The notes: generated by a model from the letters alone, not told the origin. 64,000 bases of DNA from Amycolatopsis alba DSM 44262 (GCF_000384215.1 NZ_KB913032.1:9385605-9449604); one strand, 5' to 3'. Positions 15,103 through 23,350 are shown, counted from the first letter of the stretch. Made by a program: numbers and translations.

Positions 15103-15543
15103 TCAGGATGCTTCAGCGCGCTTCTTGAGCTCCTTGAGCGCGGTGTCCATGACCATCTTCTCGGCCTTGCGGCGCAGCAGCCCGATCATCGGCAGCGCCA
15201 GCTCGACGGACAGCGTATACGTCACCTTGGTGCGGCCGGTGCCCAGCGCTTCGAGGGCGTAACGGCCGTTCTGGGCCTTCTGCATCTGCCCCTTGACCAG
15301 GCGCCAGCTGACTCCCTGGCCGTCGGCGTCCCAGTCGTACTCGAGGGTGTAGACGTCCTTGATCGGTCCGGCGTCGAGAGTGAGTTTCACCTGCTTGGCG
15401 CGACCCTCGCCGTCCTCGCCGAGTACCTCGGTCTCCCGGACGGCCTTGGCCCATTCCGGGTACGCGGGAAAGTCGGCGATGACGGCCATGACCCGCTCGG
15501 GCTCGGCGTCGACCTCGATGGATTGCGTGGACTGCTCGGCCAT
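15103..15543 (-). CDS. SRPBCC (START-like) protein, TB16.3/Rv2185c type
   Basis: A 146-residue helix-grip protein with a hydrophobic pocket for a lipid or polyketide-like ligand. Sequence and length follow mycobacterial TB16.3: IEVDAEPERVMAVIADFPAYPEW at the start and LPMIGLLRRKAEKMVMDTALKELKKR at the end. There are no catalytic residues that fix a function. ACTCTA at 15551-15556 reads TAGAGT on the gene strand, 7 nt before the ATG at 15543, so a leaderless transcript is likely. The ArsA-like gene follows 14 nt downstream. Confidence 0.88.
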   Translation of the reverse strand: MAEQSTQSIEVDAEPERVMAVIADFPAYPEWAKAVRETEVLGEDGEGRAKQVKLTLDAGPIKDVYTLEYDWDADGQGVSWRLVKGQMQKAQNGRYALEALGTGRTKVTYTLSVELALPMIGLLRRKAEKMVMDTALKELKKRAEAS

Positions 15544-15570
15544 GACGCGAACTCTAGCCGGGACCGGCCG

Positions 15571-16359
15571 TCACCAGCGAAGCACGTACGGCTGTGCCGT
15601 CTCTTTGAAGTGACCGACGTTACGGCATTCGGTCCTGCCGAGCCTCGTCCGCGCGGACAGCGGCTGGTGGACGTGCCCGAAGACCGACCAGCGCGGCCGC
15701 TGCTCGCGGATGAGGCCCACCAGCGCCGCCGACCCGATCTCGGACCGTCGCGCGATCACGTCGTAGGTCAGTTCCGGGACGGCGGGCGGGACGTGGGTGC
15801 ACAGGACGTCGACGTTCTCCAGCGCGCCGACCGCGGTGTCGTACTCCTCGCGGGTGCGCAGGTACGGCCGCCAGAAGCCGTTGCGGCGCGGGACCACGTT
15901 CGGCGGGAGCAGCGCGCCGCCGATGAACCCGAAGCGCAGCCCGCCGAACTCGGCCACTTCGCCGTCGAGGACCCGGATGCCGTCGCCGGCGAACTCGGGC
16001 CACAGCGAGGGGTCGTCGACGTTGCCCGGAGTCGCGAACGTCGGCGCGGTGAGGGCGCCGAACAGGACGGCGTACTGGTCCTGGATCGCCTCGCCGACGG
16101 CGGCCGCCGGATCGGCCAAAGTGGCCCACAGCGATCGCGAGAAGGCAACGGTCTCATCACGAGTGCCCTCGCGCCGCAGCCTCGCGAACTCGCCGACCTT
16201 CTCGGCGCCGAACAGCGCGCCCATGATGCCCTTGTCGTGCTCGCGGTAGTCGACGAAGTCCAGCAGGTCGCCCAGCACGATCAGCGCGTCGGCGCCGTCT
16301 CCCGCGCGTTTGAGCGCGTCGGCGTTTCCGTGCACGTCCGACACCACGTGAACCCGCAT
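15571..16359 (-). CDS. Calcineurin-like metallophosphoesterase
   Basis: A 262-residue phosphoesterase. The binuclear metal motifs are in order: DVHGN (DxH) at residues 8-12, GDLLDF (GDxxD), PGNVDD (GNxD) and the terminal GHVH in FGHVHQPL, with an extra His in CTHVPP. It would hydrolyse phosphate monoesters or diesters; the substrate is not readable. ATG at 16359 has GGGGGAG 4 nt upstream. It lies between two SRPBCC genes on the same strand, 24 nt downstream of one and 27 nt upstream of the other. Confidence 0.87.
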   Translation of the reverse strand: MRVHVVSDVHGNADALKRAGDGADALIVLGDLLDFVDYREHDKGIMGALFGAEKVGEFARLRREGTRDETVAFSRSLWATLADPAAAVGEAIQDQYAVLFGALTAPTFATPGNVDDPSLWPEFAGDGIRVLDGEVAEFGGLRFGFIGGALLPPNVVPRRNGFWRPYLRTREEYDTAVGALENVDVLCTHVPPAVPELTYDVIARRSEIGSAALVGLIREQRPRWSVFGHVHQPLSARTRLGRTECRNVGHFKETAQPYVLRW

Positions 16360-16383
16360 GTTCTCCCCCGTGCTTCCCCGTGC

Positions 16384-16794
16384 CTAGTCGCCGCGTGGCC
16401 CTGCTCCGGGCTCGCGCCCGTCCTCCAGGACCTCTTTGAGCCCGAGCGCGATCGCCTTGGCGGCACGGGCCCTGCGATCGAACTCCCGCCGCAGGTCCCG
16501 AGCCTGGAGCGCGCGGGGCTCCCCGTCCGGACCGGCGGGAGTGGCACGCAGGAAGTAATGCAGCAGAGTGCCGTCGAGCACCGGCTCGAGCCAGACCTCC
16601 ATGGTACCGATCAAGGCACCGCGCACGGTCCAGCGCAATCCTTCGTCCCCGCGGTCGGTGTAGACCTCGAGAACGAGGTCCGGCCAGTAACGTGACCAAG
16701 ATCGCGGATCGGCGAAAGCGGCGGCCACGGTGGAGGGCGGGACCACGAGGAAGGTCTCGTCGACGATGTCGAGAGCTGGCGGCGCCTGGTTCAC
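16384..16794 (-). CDS. SRPBCC (polyketide cyclase-like) protein
   Basis: A START-like helix-grip protein of 136 residues from GTG at 16794. The conserved domain begins at IVDETFLVVPPSTVAAAFADPRSWSRYWPDL and ends with a charged helix. The frame is open back to 16854, which would add 20 residues without family similarity; neither start has a convincing ribosome-binding site, so the start is uncertain. It is probably the counterpart of Rv2186c, divergent from FadD15 as in mycobacteria. It may carry a lipid made or used by FadD15; that is inference from position. Confidence 0.78.
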   Translation of the reverse strand: MNQAPPALDIVDETFLVVPPSTVAAAFADPRSWSRYWPDLVLEVYTDRGDEGLRWTVRGALIGTMEVWLEPVLDGTLLHYFLRATPAGPDGEPRALQARDLRREFDRRARAAKAIALGLKEVLEDGREPGAGPRGD

Positions 16795-16921
16795 AAGCGG
16801 CAGAATGTCATGCCCTCGGTATGGCCGATTCGTCAGCATGGTCTTAAGGTGCACGGCACGCTAAGTTGACTGGCGGGTAACACCGGTCACACCACTTTGC
16901 ACGCGAACACGGAGGTTCCTC

Positions 16922-18718
16922 GTGCGCGAATACAGCGCCCCCGCCGCCAATCCGGTGACCGACGACGAGAACCTCGCGGACGTCGTCTGGGCGAACGCCG
17001 AGCGGTTCTCCGATGTCGTGAGTTTCCGCCGCCAGGTCGACGGAACCTGGCTGGACGTCACCGCCAAGGATTTCGCCGCCCAGGTACTGGCCGTGGCCAA
17101 GGGAATGGCACAGGCGGGCATCGCGCCGGGCGACCGGATCGGGCTCATGTCCAAGACCCGCTACGAATGGACCCTGATCGACTTCGCGATCTGGGCCGCC
17201 GGCGCGGTCACCGTCCCGATCTACGACACCTCCTCGGCCGAGCAGGTCCACTGGATCCTTTCGGACTCGGCGGCGAAGGGTGTGTTCGTCGAGACCGACG
17301 AGCACCTCGCGACGCTGGAGTCCGTCAAGGGACGCCTCGACACGCTCGAGCACACCTGGCAAATCGAGGCCGCCGAGCCCGCCGTCGACCGCCTCACCGC
17401 GCAGGGCGCCGAGCTGAGCGACGACGACCTGCACGAGCGCCGCCGCATTGTGAAGGCCGGGGACCTGGCCACGATCGTGTACACCTCGGGCACCACCGGC
17501 CGCCCCAAGGGCGTCGAGCTGACCCACCGGAACCTCCTCTCCGAGATCCGCGCCGACATCGCCGCGTTCCCGCAGCTGATGGAGCAGGGCAACTCGCTGC
17601 TGGTGTTCCTGCCGCTCGCGCACGTCCTCGCCCGCGCCATCGCGGTGACCGCGCTCAGCGCGCGGGTGACCCTCGGGCACACCTCGGACGTCAAGAACCT
17701 CGTCGCCGACCTCGGCACGTTCCGGCCGACGTTCGTCGTCGCCGTGCCGCGCGTGTTCGAAAAGGTCTACAACAGCGCGAAGCAGAAGGCGCACGGCGAC
17801 GGCAAGGGCAAGATCTTCGACGCCGCCGAAGCCACCGCCGTCGCGTACAGCCAGGCACAGGACACCGGCGGCGCCGGGCTGGGCCTCAAGGTCAAGCACG
17901 CGCTGTTCGACAAGCTCGTCTTCAGCAAGCTGCGCGCGGCCCTCGGCGGCCGGTGTATCGCCGCGGTGTCCGGCGGTGCCCCGCTCGGCGTGCGGCTGGC
18001 GCACTTCTTCCGCGGCATCGGCGTCCCGGTGTTCGAGGGCTACGGCCTGACCGAGACGTCCGCGGCGGCCTGCGTCGGCACCCAGGACGGGTTCCGCGTC
18101 GGCACCGTGGGACGGCCGGTCGCCGGTACCTCGGTCCGGATCGCCGACGACGGCGAGATCCTGCTCAAGGGCGACGTCGTGTTCGGCGGCTACTTCAACA
18201 ACGCCGAGGCGACCGCCGAAGCGCTGGAAGACGGCTGGTTCCACACCGGTGACCTCGGCGAGCTGGACAGCGACGGGTTCCTCAAGATCACCGGGCGAAA
18301 GAAGGAGATCATCGTCACCGCGGGCGGCAAGAACGTCGCCCCGTCCGGGCTCGAAGACACCATCAAGGCCAGCCCGCTGGTCAGCCAGGCGATGGTGGTC
18401 GGCGACCAGCGGCCGTTCATCGGCGCGCTGATCACCATCGACGAGGAGTACTTCCCGTCGTGGAAGTCGCAGCACGGCAAGCCTTCCGGCGCCTCCGTGT
18501 CCGATCTGGCAGGCGACGCCGAGCTGCGCGCCGAGATCCAGACAGCCGTCGACCAGGCCAACAGCGCGGTGTCGCAGGCCGAGGCGATCAAGAAGTTCAC
18601 GATCCTCTCGAAGGACTTCACCGAGGCAGGCGGGGAGATCACGCCGAGCCTGAAGCTGAAGCGCAACATCGTGAACAAGAACTACGCGAACGACATCGAA
18701 GCGCTGTACAAGAAGTAA
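16922..18718 (+). CDS. fadD15: Long-chain fatty acid-CoA ligase, FadD15 type
   Basis: A 598-residue ANL-superfamily enzyme that activates fatty acids to acyl-CoA through an acyl-adenylate. The P-loop-like A3 motif is YTSGTTGRPKG, followed by the FEGYGLTE adenylation motif, HTGDLGELDSDGFLKITGRKKEIIV (A7/A8) and the catalytic Lys in SLKLKR near the C-terminus. Length and the LAHVLARA region match the mycobacterial FadD15 group of membrane-associated long-chain ligases. The start is GTG at 16922 with GGAGG upstream. It diverges from the SRPBCC gene, the order found at Rv2186c/Rv2187. Confidence 0.92.
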   Translation: MREYSAPAANPVTDDENLADVVWANAERFSDVVSFRRQVDGTWLDVTAKDFAAQVLAVAKGMAQAGIAPGDRIGLMSKTRYEWTLIDFAIWAAGAVTVPIYDTSSAEQVHWILSDSAAKGVFVETDEHLATLESVKGRLDTLEHTWQIEAAEPAVDRLTAQGAELSDDDLHERRRIVKAGDLATIVYTSGTTGRPKGVELTHRNLLSEIRADIAAFPQLMEQGNSLLVFLPLAHVLARAIAVTALSARVTLGHTSDVKNLVADLGTFRPTFVVAVPRVFEKVYNSAKQKAHGDGKGKIFDAAEATAVAYSQAQDTGGAGLGLKVKHALFDKLVFSKLRAALGGRCIAAVSGGAPLGVRLAHFFRGIGVPVFEGYGLTETSAAACVGTQDGFRVGTVGRPVAGTSVRIADDGEILLKGDVVFGGYFNNAEATAEALEDGWFHTGDLGELDSDGFLKITGRKKEIIVTAGGKNVAPSGLEDTIKASPLVSQAMVVGDQRPFIGALITIDEEYFPSWKSQHGKPSGASVSDLAGDAELRAEIQTAVDQANSAVSQAEAIKKFTILSKDFTEAGGEITPSLKLKRNIVNKNYANDIEALYKK

Positions 18719-18726
18719 CCCTTCGG

Positions 18727-18779
18727 TACATGAAGGCCCCCTTCCTTGCGCCTAGGTACAGGAAGGGGGCCTTCATGTA
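18727..18779. terminator. Perfect 20-bp hairpin downstream of fadD15
   Basis: Arms TACATGAAGGCCCCCTTCCT (18727-18746) and its complement (18760-18779) enclose a 13-nt loop, starting 9 nt after the fadD15 stop. The following gene is convergent, so the stem can terminate fadD15 transcription. It is a member of the GC-rich hairpin family. Confidence 0.8.
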
Positions 18780-18800
18780 TCTAGGGCCGTGACTGAACGC

Positions 18801-18942
18801 GGAACTCGCGTGATCAAACACGGATCTCGCGTGCTTGGAGACGTGACTCGCGTGCTTGAAGGCGGAACTCACGAGTTACGGCTTCAAGCACGCGAGATCC
18901 GCCTTCAACCACGCGAGATCCGGCTTCAAGCACGCGACGCAT
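18801..18942. repeat. Mirror-symmetric array of 12-nt cores on a 21-nt period
   Basis: Direct cores start at 18801, 18822 and 18843 (GGAACTCGCGTG, GGATCTCGCGTG, GTGACTCGCGTG), a central degenerate copy GGAACTCACGAG sits at 18864, and inverted cores start at 18889, 18910 (CACGCGAGATCC twice) and 18931. Every step within a half is exactly 21 nt, and the halves mirror perfectly about 18871.5, where AACTCACGAGTT is itself near-palindromic. The spacer sequence (CTTGAAGGC or its complement) is also partly conserved. The layout is the same as at 7231-7375 but with unrelated unit sequence. It lies between the convergent fadD15 and monooxygenase genes; no coding frame is supported in 18719-18961. Confidence 0.85.
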
Positions 18943-18961
18943 CGGCAGCGCAAGTAAGTGG

Positions 18962-20062
18962 CTAAGTGCGGGGGATCGTCGCGTCCCAGTCGATGTGGTG
19001 CCGGTAAAGCCAGTTCCGGTCCCGGTCCGACGTCGTCCCCGACGAAACCGCGGCGCTGTTCGCCACCAGCTCCTCGACCCGCGGCCGCCGCAGCCGCTCG
19101 TAGGCCGCGAAAGCCGTTGGCGCGTCAGGAAGATCCCGCAGGCACTGGGCCAGCACGACACTGTCCTCCAGCGCCATCGACGCGCCCTGCCCCGCGGCGG
19201 GCGAGGCCGCGTGCGCCGCGTCGCCCACGAGCACCATCGACTCGGTGAACCACACCGGCGTCGAAGGCACGTCGTAGGAGTGACCGCCGAAGACCTCGTC
19301 GCCGGTCGACTCGATGATTTCCGCGGCGGGCAACGGTTCCCCGTCGAAAGCGACGAAAGCCGCCGTGCGCCATTCGGCCGGGGACAGGCCCGACCACACT
19401 CCTTCGGCCGTGGGAAGCCGCGCGAACCAGTACGTCGAGCCGTCGGGGGCGCTCGTGTAGCCGAAGAAGGCGTGCAGGCTCTGGATCATCCGATAGAGGG
19501 ACGGCGCCTGCGGGACGCTCGTGTCGGTCGTGTAGCCGTAGACGACGTCGAGACCCGTCGAGCGCGGAGGCGGGCACGCCGGGTCGATGATGTTCCGGAC
19601 GACCGACCGCAGGCCGTCGGCGCCGATCAGGATGTCGCCTTCGGCGGTGGAACCGTCCTCGAACCGCGCGATCCCCGGCGAGGCGGACACCAGCCGCTTC
19701 CCGCGCTCGAAGGTGATCCCGCGCGAGATCGCTTCCTCTTGCAGCGCGCGATAAAGAACCGCCCGCGTCAACGTGCGCGGTCCGGCGAGGCCGTCCACGT
19801 CGAAGGACCGCCGCTCGACGGTCTTCCCGTCCGGTGTGACGAGCTCCAGCCCGGCGGCGGCGAAGGAGTTGTCGACCACCGGCCCGTCGGCGCCGATCGC
19901 GTGCAACGCGTCCATGCCGTTGTGCATGATCGTCAGGAACGCGCCCGCGTCCTCACCGCCGGACGGATGCGCCTCGTGGACGCTCGCCTCGATCCCGGCC
20001 TGCCGCAACGCCATCGCGGTCACCGTGCCCGAGATGCCGCCGCCGATGATCACTGCCTTCAC
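18962..20062 (-). CDS. FAD-dependent monooxygenase (PHBH/UbiH-like fold)
   Basis: A 366-residue class A flavoprotein hydroxylase. KAVIIGGGISG is the Rossmann GxGxxG at the extreme N-terminus, LIGADGLRSVVR the DG motif for FAD/NADPH, and VLVGDAAHAASPAAGQGASMALED the GD motif that binds the FAD ribityl chain. It probably hydroxylates an aromatic or polyketide substrate in the cytosol; the substrate is unknown. The start is GTG at 20062, which begins the Rossmann strand; the longer open frame is not family-like. It follows the ferritin-like gene after a hairpin, so it may be expressed separately. Confidence 0.88.
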   Translation of the reverse strand: MKAVIIGGGISGTVTAMALRQAGIEASVHEAHPSGGEDAGAFLTIMHNGMDALHAIGADGPVVDNSFAAAGLELVTPDGKTVERRSFDVDGLAGPRTLTRAVLYRALQEEAISRGITFERGKRLVSASPGIARFEDGSTAEGDILIGADGLRSVVRNIIDPACPPPRSTGLDVVYGYTTDTSVPQAPSLYRMIQSLHAFFGYTSAPDGSTYWFARLPTAEGVWSGLSPAEWRTAAFVAFDGEPLPAAEIIESTGDEVFGGHSYDVPSTPVWFTESMVLVGDAAHAASPAAGQGASMALEDSVVLAQCLRDLPDAPTAFAAYERLRRPRVEELVANSAAVSSGTTSDRDRNWLYRHHIDWDATIPRT

Positions 20063-20072
20063 CGCGGACCCC

Positions 20073-20122
20073 CTGTCGTGTCGCCGTGCCCCGACGGTAC
20101 CGGGGAAACGGCGACACGACAG
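20073..20122 (-). terminator. 15-bp inverted repeat between ferritin-like and monooxygenase genes
   Basis: CTGTCGTGTCGCCGT (20073-20087) pairs perfectly with 20108-20122; a nested CCCCG/CGGGG lies in the loop. It sits 6 nt past the ferritin-like stop and 11 nt ahead of the monooxygenase start (both minus strand). It may be a terminator or an operator of the monooxygenase gene. Confidence 0.6.
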
Positions 20123-20127
20123 AGGGA

Positions 20128-21069
20128 TCACGCGCCGCCGCTGGCGACGATGTCGCCGTTGACCCCCTTGGGGAAGAAGCCGCCTTCCTTCACCGGGCCA
20201 GGGTTCAGGTAGACGACGTTGAGCACCCGGTCGGCGCCGCGGCCGAAGCAGATCCCGTTGTTGTCGGTCGGCACGATGTTGGCCTGGTTGCCGAGCAGGA
20301 CACCCTGGTCGTCGTCACCGGGACCGTCGAGAGCGTCGCGGGCGTTGGAGATCTTGGCCGCCGCGTCGCCGAGATCCCGGTCGAACAGCGACGTCCGGAT
20401 GGTGGCGGCGTGATACGCCTCGGCGGCCAGGATGCCGGCGGCCGCGTCCAGGAACGTCTTGTTGGTGATCAGCGGGGCGGCGCCCTTGTACGCCGTCACG
20501 CCGACGTCCTCGAACAGGAACGCCGCGAGCAGGAAGTTCTTCTCGTGGGCGAACGGGTCGAACTGCTGGTACCCGCTGATCAGCCCGGCCGCCTTCGCGG
20601 CGGCGGTGAAGCTGTCCTTGAGGTCGATCTCCGGCCGGGAGACGGCGGCCTCGCCGAGCGCGCCACGCAGGAACTTGACGTGCGCGACCTCGTCGCCCGC
20701 GATCTCCTTCGCGAACTGGTGCAGCGCCTTGTCGTGGAACATCACCTTCTTGCCGCCGCGCACCCCGCCCTGGGTACCGGCGCCGCCGGTGAGATCGTCC
20801 GGCAACCCGTGGCCGTAGACGGCGAAGGAGTAGAACTCGGCTTCGAGGTACTCCAGGTTGAGCGCGAAATTGAGCACGGCCGAGTCGCTGGGAGCGGCCG
20901 CGGCGGCTTCACCTGTCGCCGAAGCGGTCGAGGTGGCCTGCACCCCGAGGTACGTCGCGCCGACGACACCGAGCCCCGCCGCGCCGGCGGCCTTCAAGAA
21001 CCGGCGGCGATCCGTGCGGTTCTCGGCACTGCGCGATATCAGGGTGCGAACAAAGGGCTTTCCGAACAC
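20128..21069 (-). CDS. Tat-exported ferritin-like domain protein
   Basis: A 313-residue protein with a twin-arginine signal (DRRRFLKAAGAAGLGVVGATYLG, residues about 20-42) followed by a ferritin_2/DUF4439-like four-helix region. LNLEYLEAEFYSFAVYG, EIAGDEVAHVKFLR and AEAYHAATIRTSLF carry the Glu and His residues expected for a di-iron or single-metal site. Homologues are often called dessication-associated or ferritin-like proteins; function is uncertain. The start is GTG at 21069 with AGAGGA upstream; longer frames run into hairpin DNA. It could handle oxidants or metal outside the membrane. Confidence 0.85.
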   Translation of the reverse strand: MFGKPFVRTLISRSAENRTDRRRFLKAAGAAGLGVVGATYLGVQATSTASATGEAAAAAPSDSAVLNFALNLEYLEAEFYSFAVYGHGLPDDLTGGAGTQGGVRGGKKVMFHDKALHQFAKEIAGDEVAHVKFLRGALGEAAVSRPEIDLKDSFTAAAKAAGLISGYQQFDPFAHEKNFLLAAFLFEDVGVTAYKGAAPLITNKTFLDAAAGILAAEAYHAATIRTSLFDRDLGDAAAKISNARDALDGPGDDDQGVLLGNQANIVPTDNNGICFGRGADRVLNVVYLNPGPVKEGGFFPKGVNGDIVASGGA

Positions 21070-21222
21070 GAGTGGTTCCTCTCGTCTTTGCGGTGCACAC
21101 CCACCCACTCGGACGTTCGGAACCACTCGTGGCCCGGATTGGAGAAGATTCTCTGGAGTCAGGCGAAGACGGACGCCGGGATCGATTCGGGCGGGGTTAC
21201 CTGCGCGCTCCCCGGCGATCAT

Positions 21223-21275
21223 GTCGCGAAAGCCACTTTCGGGACGTCTGATGTCCCGAGAGTGGCTTTCGCGAC
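21223..21275. repeat. Hairpin of the GCGAAAGCCACTTTC family, copy 3
   Basis: GTCGCGAAAGCCACTTTC plus GGGACGT (21223-21247) is complementary to 21251-21275 except for one internal mismatch and the base next to the 3-nt loop. The stem core is the same as at 7463 and 30094. Confidence 0.85.
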
Positions 21276-21321
21276 ACGCGCCCTGGCCCCAGAAGTCCGT
21301 CCAGATCAGGCCGGCAACGTC

Positions 21322-21368
21322 GTGAAGGGCCCCTTGCCTACCCTGAAGGTAGGCAAGGGGCCCTTCAC
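21322..21368 (-). terminator. Perfect 21-bp GC-rich hairpin downstream of no gene on plus, upstream spacer on minus
   Basis: Arms 21322-21342 and 21348-21368 are perfectly complementary (core GAAGGGCCCCTTGCCTACC) with a 5-nt loop CTGAA. On the minus strand it lies between the ferritin-like promoter region and the aminotransferase stop at 21427, about 59 nt after that stop, where it can terminate aminotransferase transcription. Confidence 0.75.
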
Positions 21369-21426
21369 GGACATCACCACCGGATGAGCGCACGCCGGTA
21401 ACTCGGCGCCCCAGGAAAACCTCGAA

Positions 21427-22671
21427 CTAGCTCTTCGTCGCCGCCGCGAGGCGAACGCAGACGGCGAGACCGCGGATGGCCTCTTCGACCTCGGCCAGCT
21501 CGGGGAACGTCGGCGCGATGCGGATGACGGCGTCCTCGGGGTCGTCGCCGTACGGGTGCGTCGCGCCGGCCGGGGTCAGGGCGATACCCGCCTCCTTGGC
21601 CAGCCGCACGACCTCCTTGGCGGTCCCGGACGGCACGGTCAGCGAGATGAAGTACCCGCCGGTCGGCTTGGTCCAGGACGCGAGGCCCGAGTCGCCCAGT
21701 TCCTTGGTCAGGATCTCGTCGACGGCCGCGAACTTCGGCCCGATGAGCTCGGCGTGCTTGCGCATGTGCGCACGGACGCCGTCCTCGTCGCGCAGGAACT
21801 GCGCGTGCCGGAGCTGGTTGACCTTGTCCGGGCCGATGGTCCGCTTGCCGATGAGGCCGGTCCACCAGGCCAGGTTGGCCTCGGACGCGCCGAAGAAGCC
21901 GACCCCGCCCCCGGCGTAGGTCACCTTCGAAGTGGAGCCGAAGACGAGCACACGGTCGGCGTTGCCCGCCTCGCCCGCCAGCGCGAACAGGTCGGCCAGC
22001 GGCGCCTCGACGTCGGTGAGGTGGTGCACGGCGTAGGCGTTGTCCCAGAAGATCCGGAAGTCCGGGGCGGCCGTGGTCATCGCGGCCAGGCGGCGCACGG
22101 TGTCGTCGCTGTAGGTGACGCCGGTCGGGTTGCTGTACTTCGGCACGCACCAGATGCCCTTGACCGAGGCGTCTTCGGCGACGAGACGCTCGACGACGTC
22201 CATGTCCGGGCCGGTCTCGGTGAGGGGGACCTGGATCAGTTCGATGCCGAAGCGCTCGGCGAGCGCGAAGTGCCGGTCGTAGCCGGGCACGGGGCACAGG
22301 AACTTGACGCTCGCTTCGTCGGCCCAGCGGCGCTCGGCGCCGGGGACCTTGCTGAGGAAGGCCTGCACGATCGAGTCGTGCATGAGTTCCAGGCTGGAGT
22401 TGCCCGCGGCCAGCAGCTGCTCGGCCGGGACCTGCAGCGGTCCGGCGAAGATGCGGCGCAGCTCGGGCAGGCCCTTGAGGCCGCCGTAGTTGCGGATGTC
22501 CGTGCCGTCCTCGGCCTTGCGCACGTCTCCGGGGAGAGCGAGCAGCCCGTCGGCGAGGTCCAGCTGGCGGGGGGACGGCTTGCCGCGGGTGATGTCCAGG
22601 GAGAGGCCACGGTCGACGAGGGCCGCGTAGTCGCGGCGGGCGCTCTCGACATCGACAGGTGCAGTGGTCAT
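21427..22671 (-). CDS. PLP-dependent aminotransferase, Rv3722c-type aspartate aminotransferase
   Basis: A 414-residue fold-type I aminotransferase. Landmark segments match mycobacterial Rv3722c: DITRGKPSPRQLDLADGLL, RNYGGLKGLPELRRIFA, KFLCPVPGYDRHF, FWDNAYAVHHL and the PLP-lysine loop FGSTSKVTYAGGGVGFFG; the substrate-carboxylate Arg lies near the C-terminal RIAPTFP. Rv3722c is the main aspartate aminotransferase in M. tuberculosis, linking glutamate and oxaloacetate. ATG at 22671 begins the conserved region. TAGCGT precedes it by 5 nt, so the transcript may be leaderless; there is no ribosome site. Confidence 0.88.
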   Translation of the reverse strand: MTTAPVDVESARRDYAALVDRGLSLDITRGKPSPRQLDLADGLLALPGDVRKAEDGTDIRNYGGLKGLPELRRIFAGPLQVPAEQLLAAGNSSLELMHDSIVQAFLSKVPGAERRWADEASVKFLCPVPGYDRHFALAERFGIELIQVPLTETGPDMDVVERLVAEDASVKGIWCVPKYSNPTGVTYSDDTVRRLAAMTTAAPDFRIFWDNAYAVHHLTDVEAPLADLFALAGEAGNADRVLVFGSTSKVTYAGGGVGFFGASEANLAWWTGLIGKRTIGPDKVNQLRHAQFLRDEDGVRAHMRKHAELIGPKFAAVDEILTKELGDSGLASWTKPTGGYFISLTVPSGTAKEVVRLAKEAGIALTPAGATHPYGDDPEDAVIRIAPTFPELAEVEEAIRGLAVCVRLAAATKS

Positions 22672-22846
22672 GCCTAACGCTAAACCCGGCGGCGGTCCGG
22701 CGTGAGACGAGGGTGGCCCTAGGCTCGCGCACCCAAGATCGGATAACGGTTCCGGCGCGTTTTTCACCATTCGTAACGAGGCCAAATCCCCTATTGGGAA
22801 GTCCGCCGTTCGCGCATTCTCGGTATCACGAGGAAAAGGGGAGAAA

Positions 22847-23350
22847 ATGGAACCGAGGAAGTGGGCCGCGGTGACACTCATGGCCGCGGGTACCTTGGCG
22901 GCATGCGCGGTACCGAATCAGGGAACGGCGACTCCGGCTGTCGCGGTGGCCGCTCCACCGAACACGATCGTGATTCAGCCACCCGCCGTCGCGGCCCCGC
23001 CGCAGACGGTTTATGTCGCACCACCCGCGACGCAGACGGTCTATCCCGCACCGGCGGTTCCGGTTGCGCAAACGGTGATCGCCTTCTACGACGCGATCAA
23101 CCGGCGTGATTTCCTGACCGCGTGGAATCTCGGGGGCCGTCGACTGGCGAAAGGCGGCACTTATGCCTCCTGGAGCAACGGATACGCGACGACTTCGTGG
23201 GCCGCGCTCACCGTGCGGAGCACGAGCGGGAACACCGTGTACGTCGATCTCACGGCTCGGCAGACCGATGGCTCGCTCCGCGTCTTTTCCGGTTCCTACA
23301 CCGTTTCCGGCGGTGCGATCACCGGGTCGAGCATGAAACGGCTCTCGTGA
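22847..23350 (+). CDS. Hypothetical lipoprotein
   Basis: A 167-residue secreted lipoprotein. The signal ends in the lipobox LAAC with Cys at residue 20. Residues 25-75 are a low-complexity Pro/Ala/Val/Thr spacer with repeated QTVYVAPPATQTVYPAP phrases. The C-terminal 95 residues (TVIAFYDAINRRDFLTAWNLGGRR) look like an NTF2-like or Mce-associated-type domain for binding a small ligand. ATG at 22847 has AAAAGGGGAG upstream. It converges on the Mce-associated genes and its stop abuts theirs with no spacer; a link to steroid uptake is possible but unproven. Confidence 0.8.
   Translation: MEPRKWAAVTLMAAGTLAACAVPNQGTATPAVAVAAPPNTIVIQPPAVAAPPQTVYVAPPATQTVYPAPAVPVAQTVIAFYDAINRRDFLTAWNLGGRRLAKGGTYASWSNGYATTSWAALTVRSTSGNTVYVDLTARQTDGSLRVFSGSYTVSGGAITGSSMKRLS

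Larger units (their letters stand above)
21070..21426. other. Gene-free 357-nt spacer with two hairpin elements
   Basis: This stretch separates the aminotransferase stop from the ferritin-like start; both genes are on the minus strand. It holds the hairpins at 21223-21275 and 21322-21368. The remaining roughly 150 nt next to the ferritin-like gene must carry its promoter, but no clear -35/-10 pair was identified. Confidence 0.8.

Noticed and set aside
16866..16871. TTGACT as the -35 of fadD15
   Set aside because: No acceptable -10 hexamer occurs 16-19 nt downstream.
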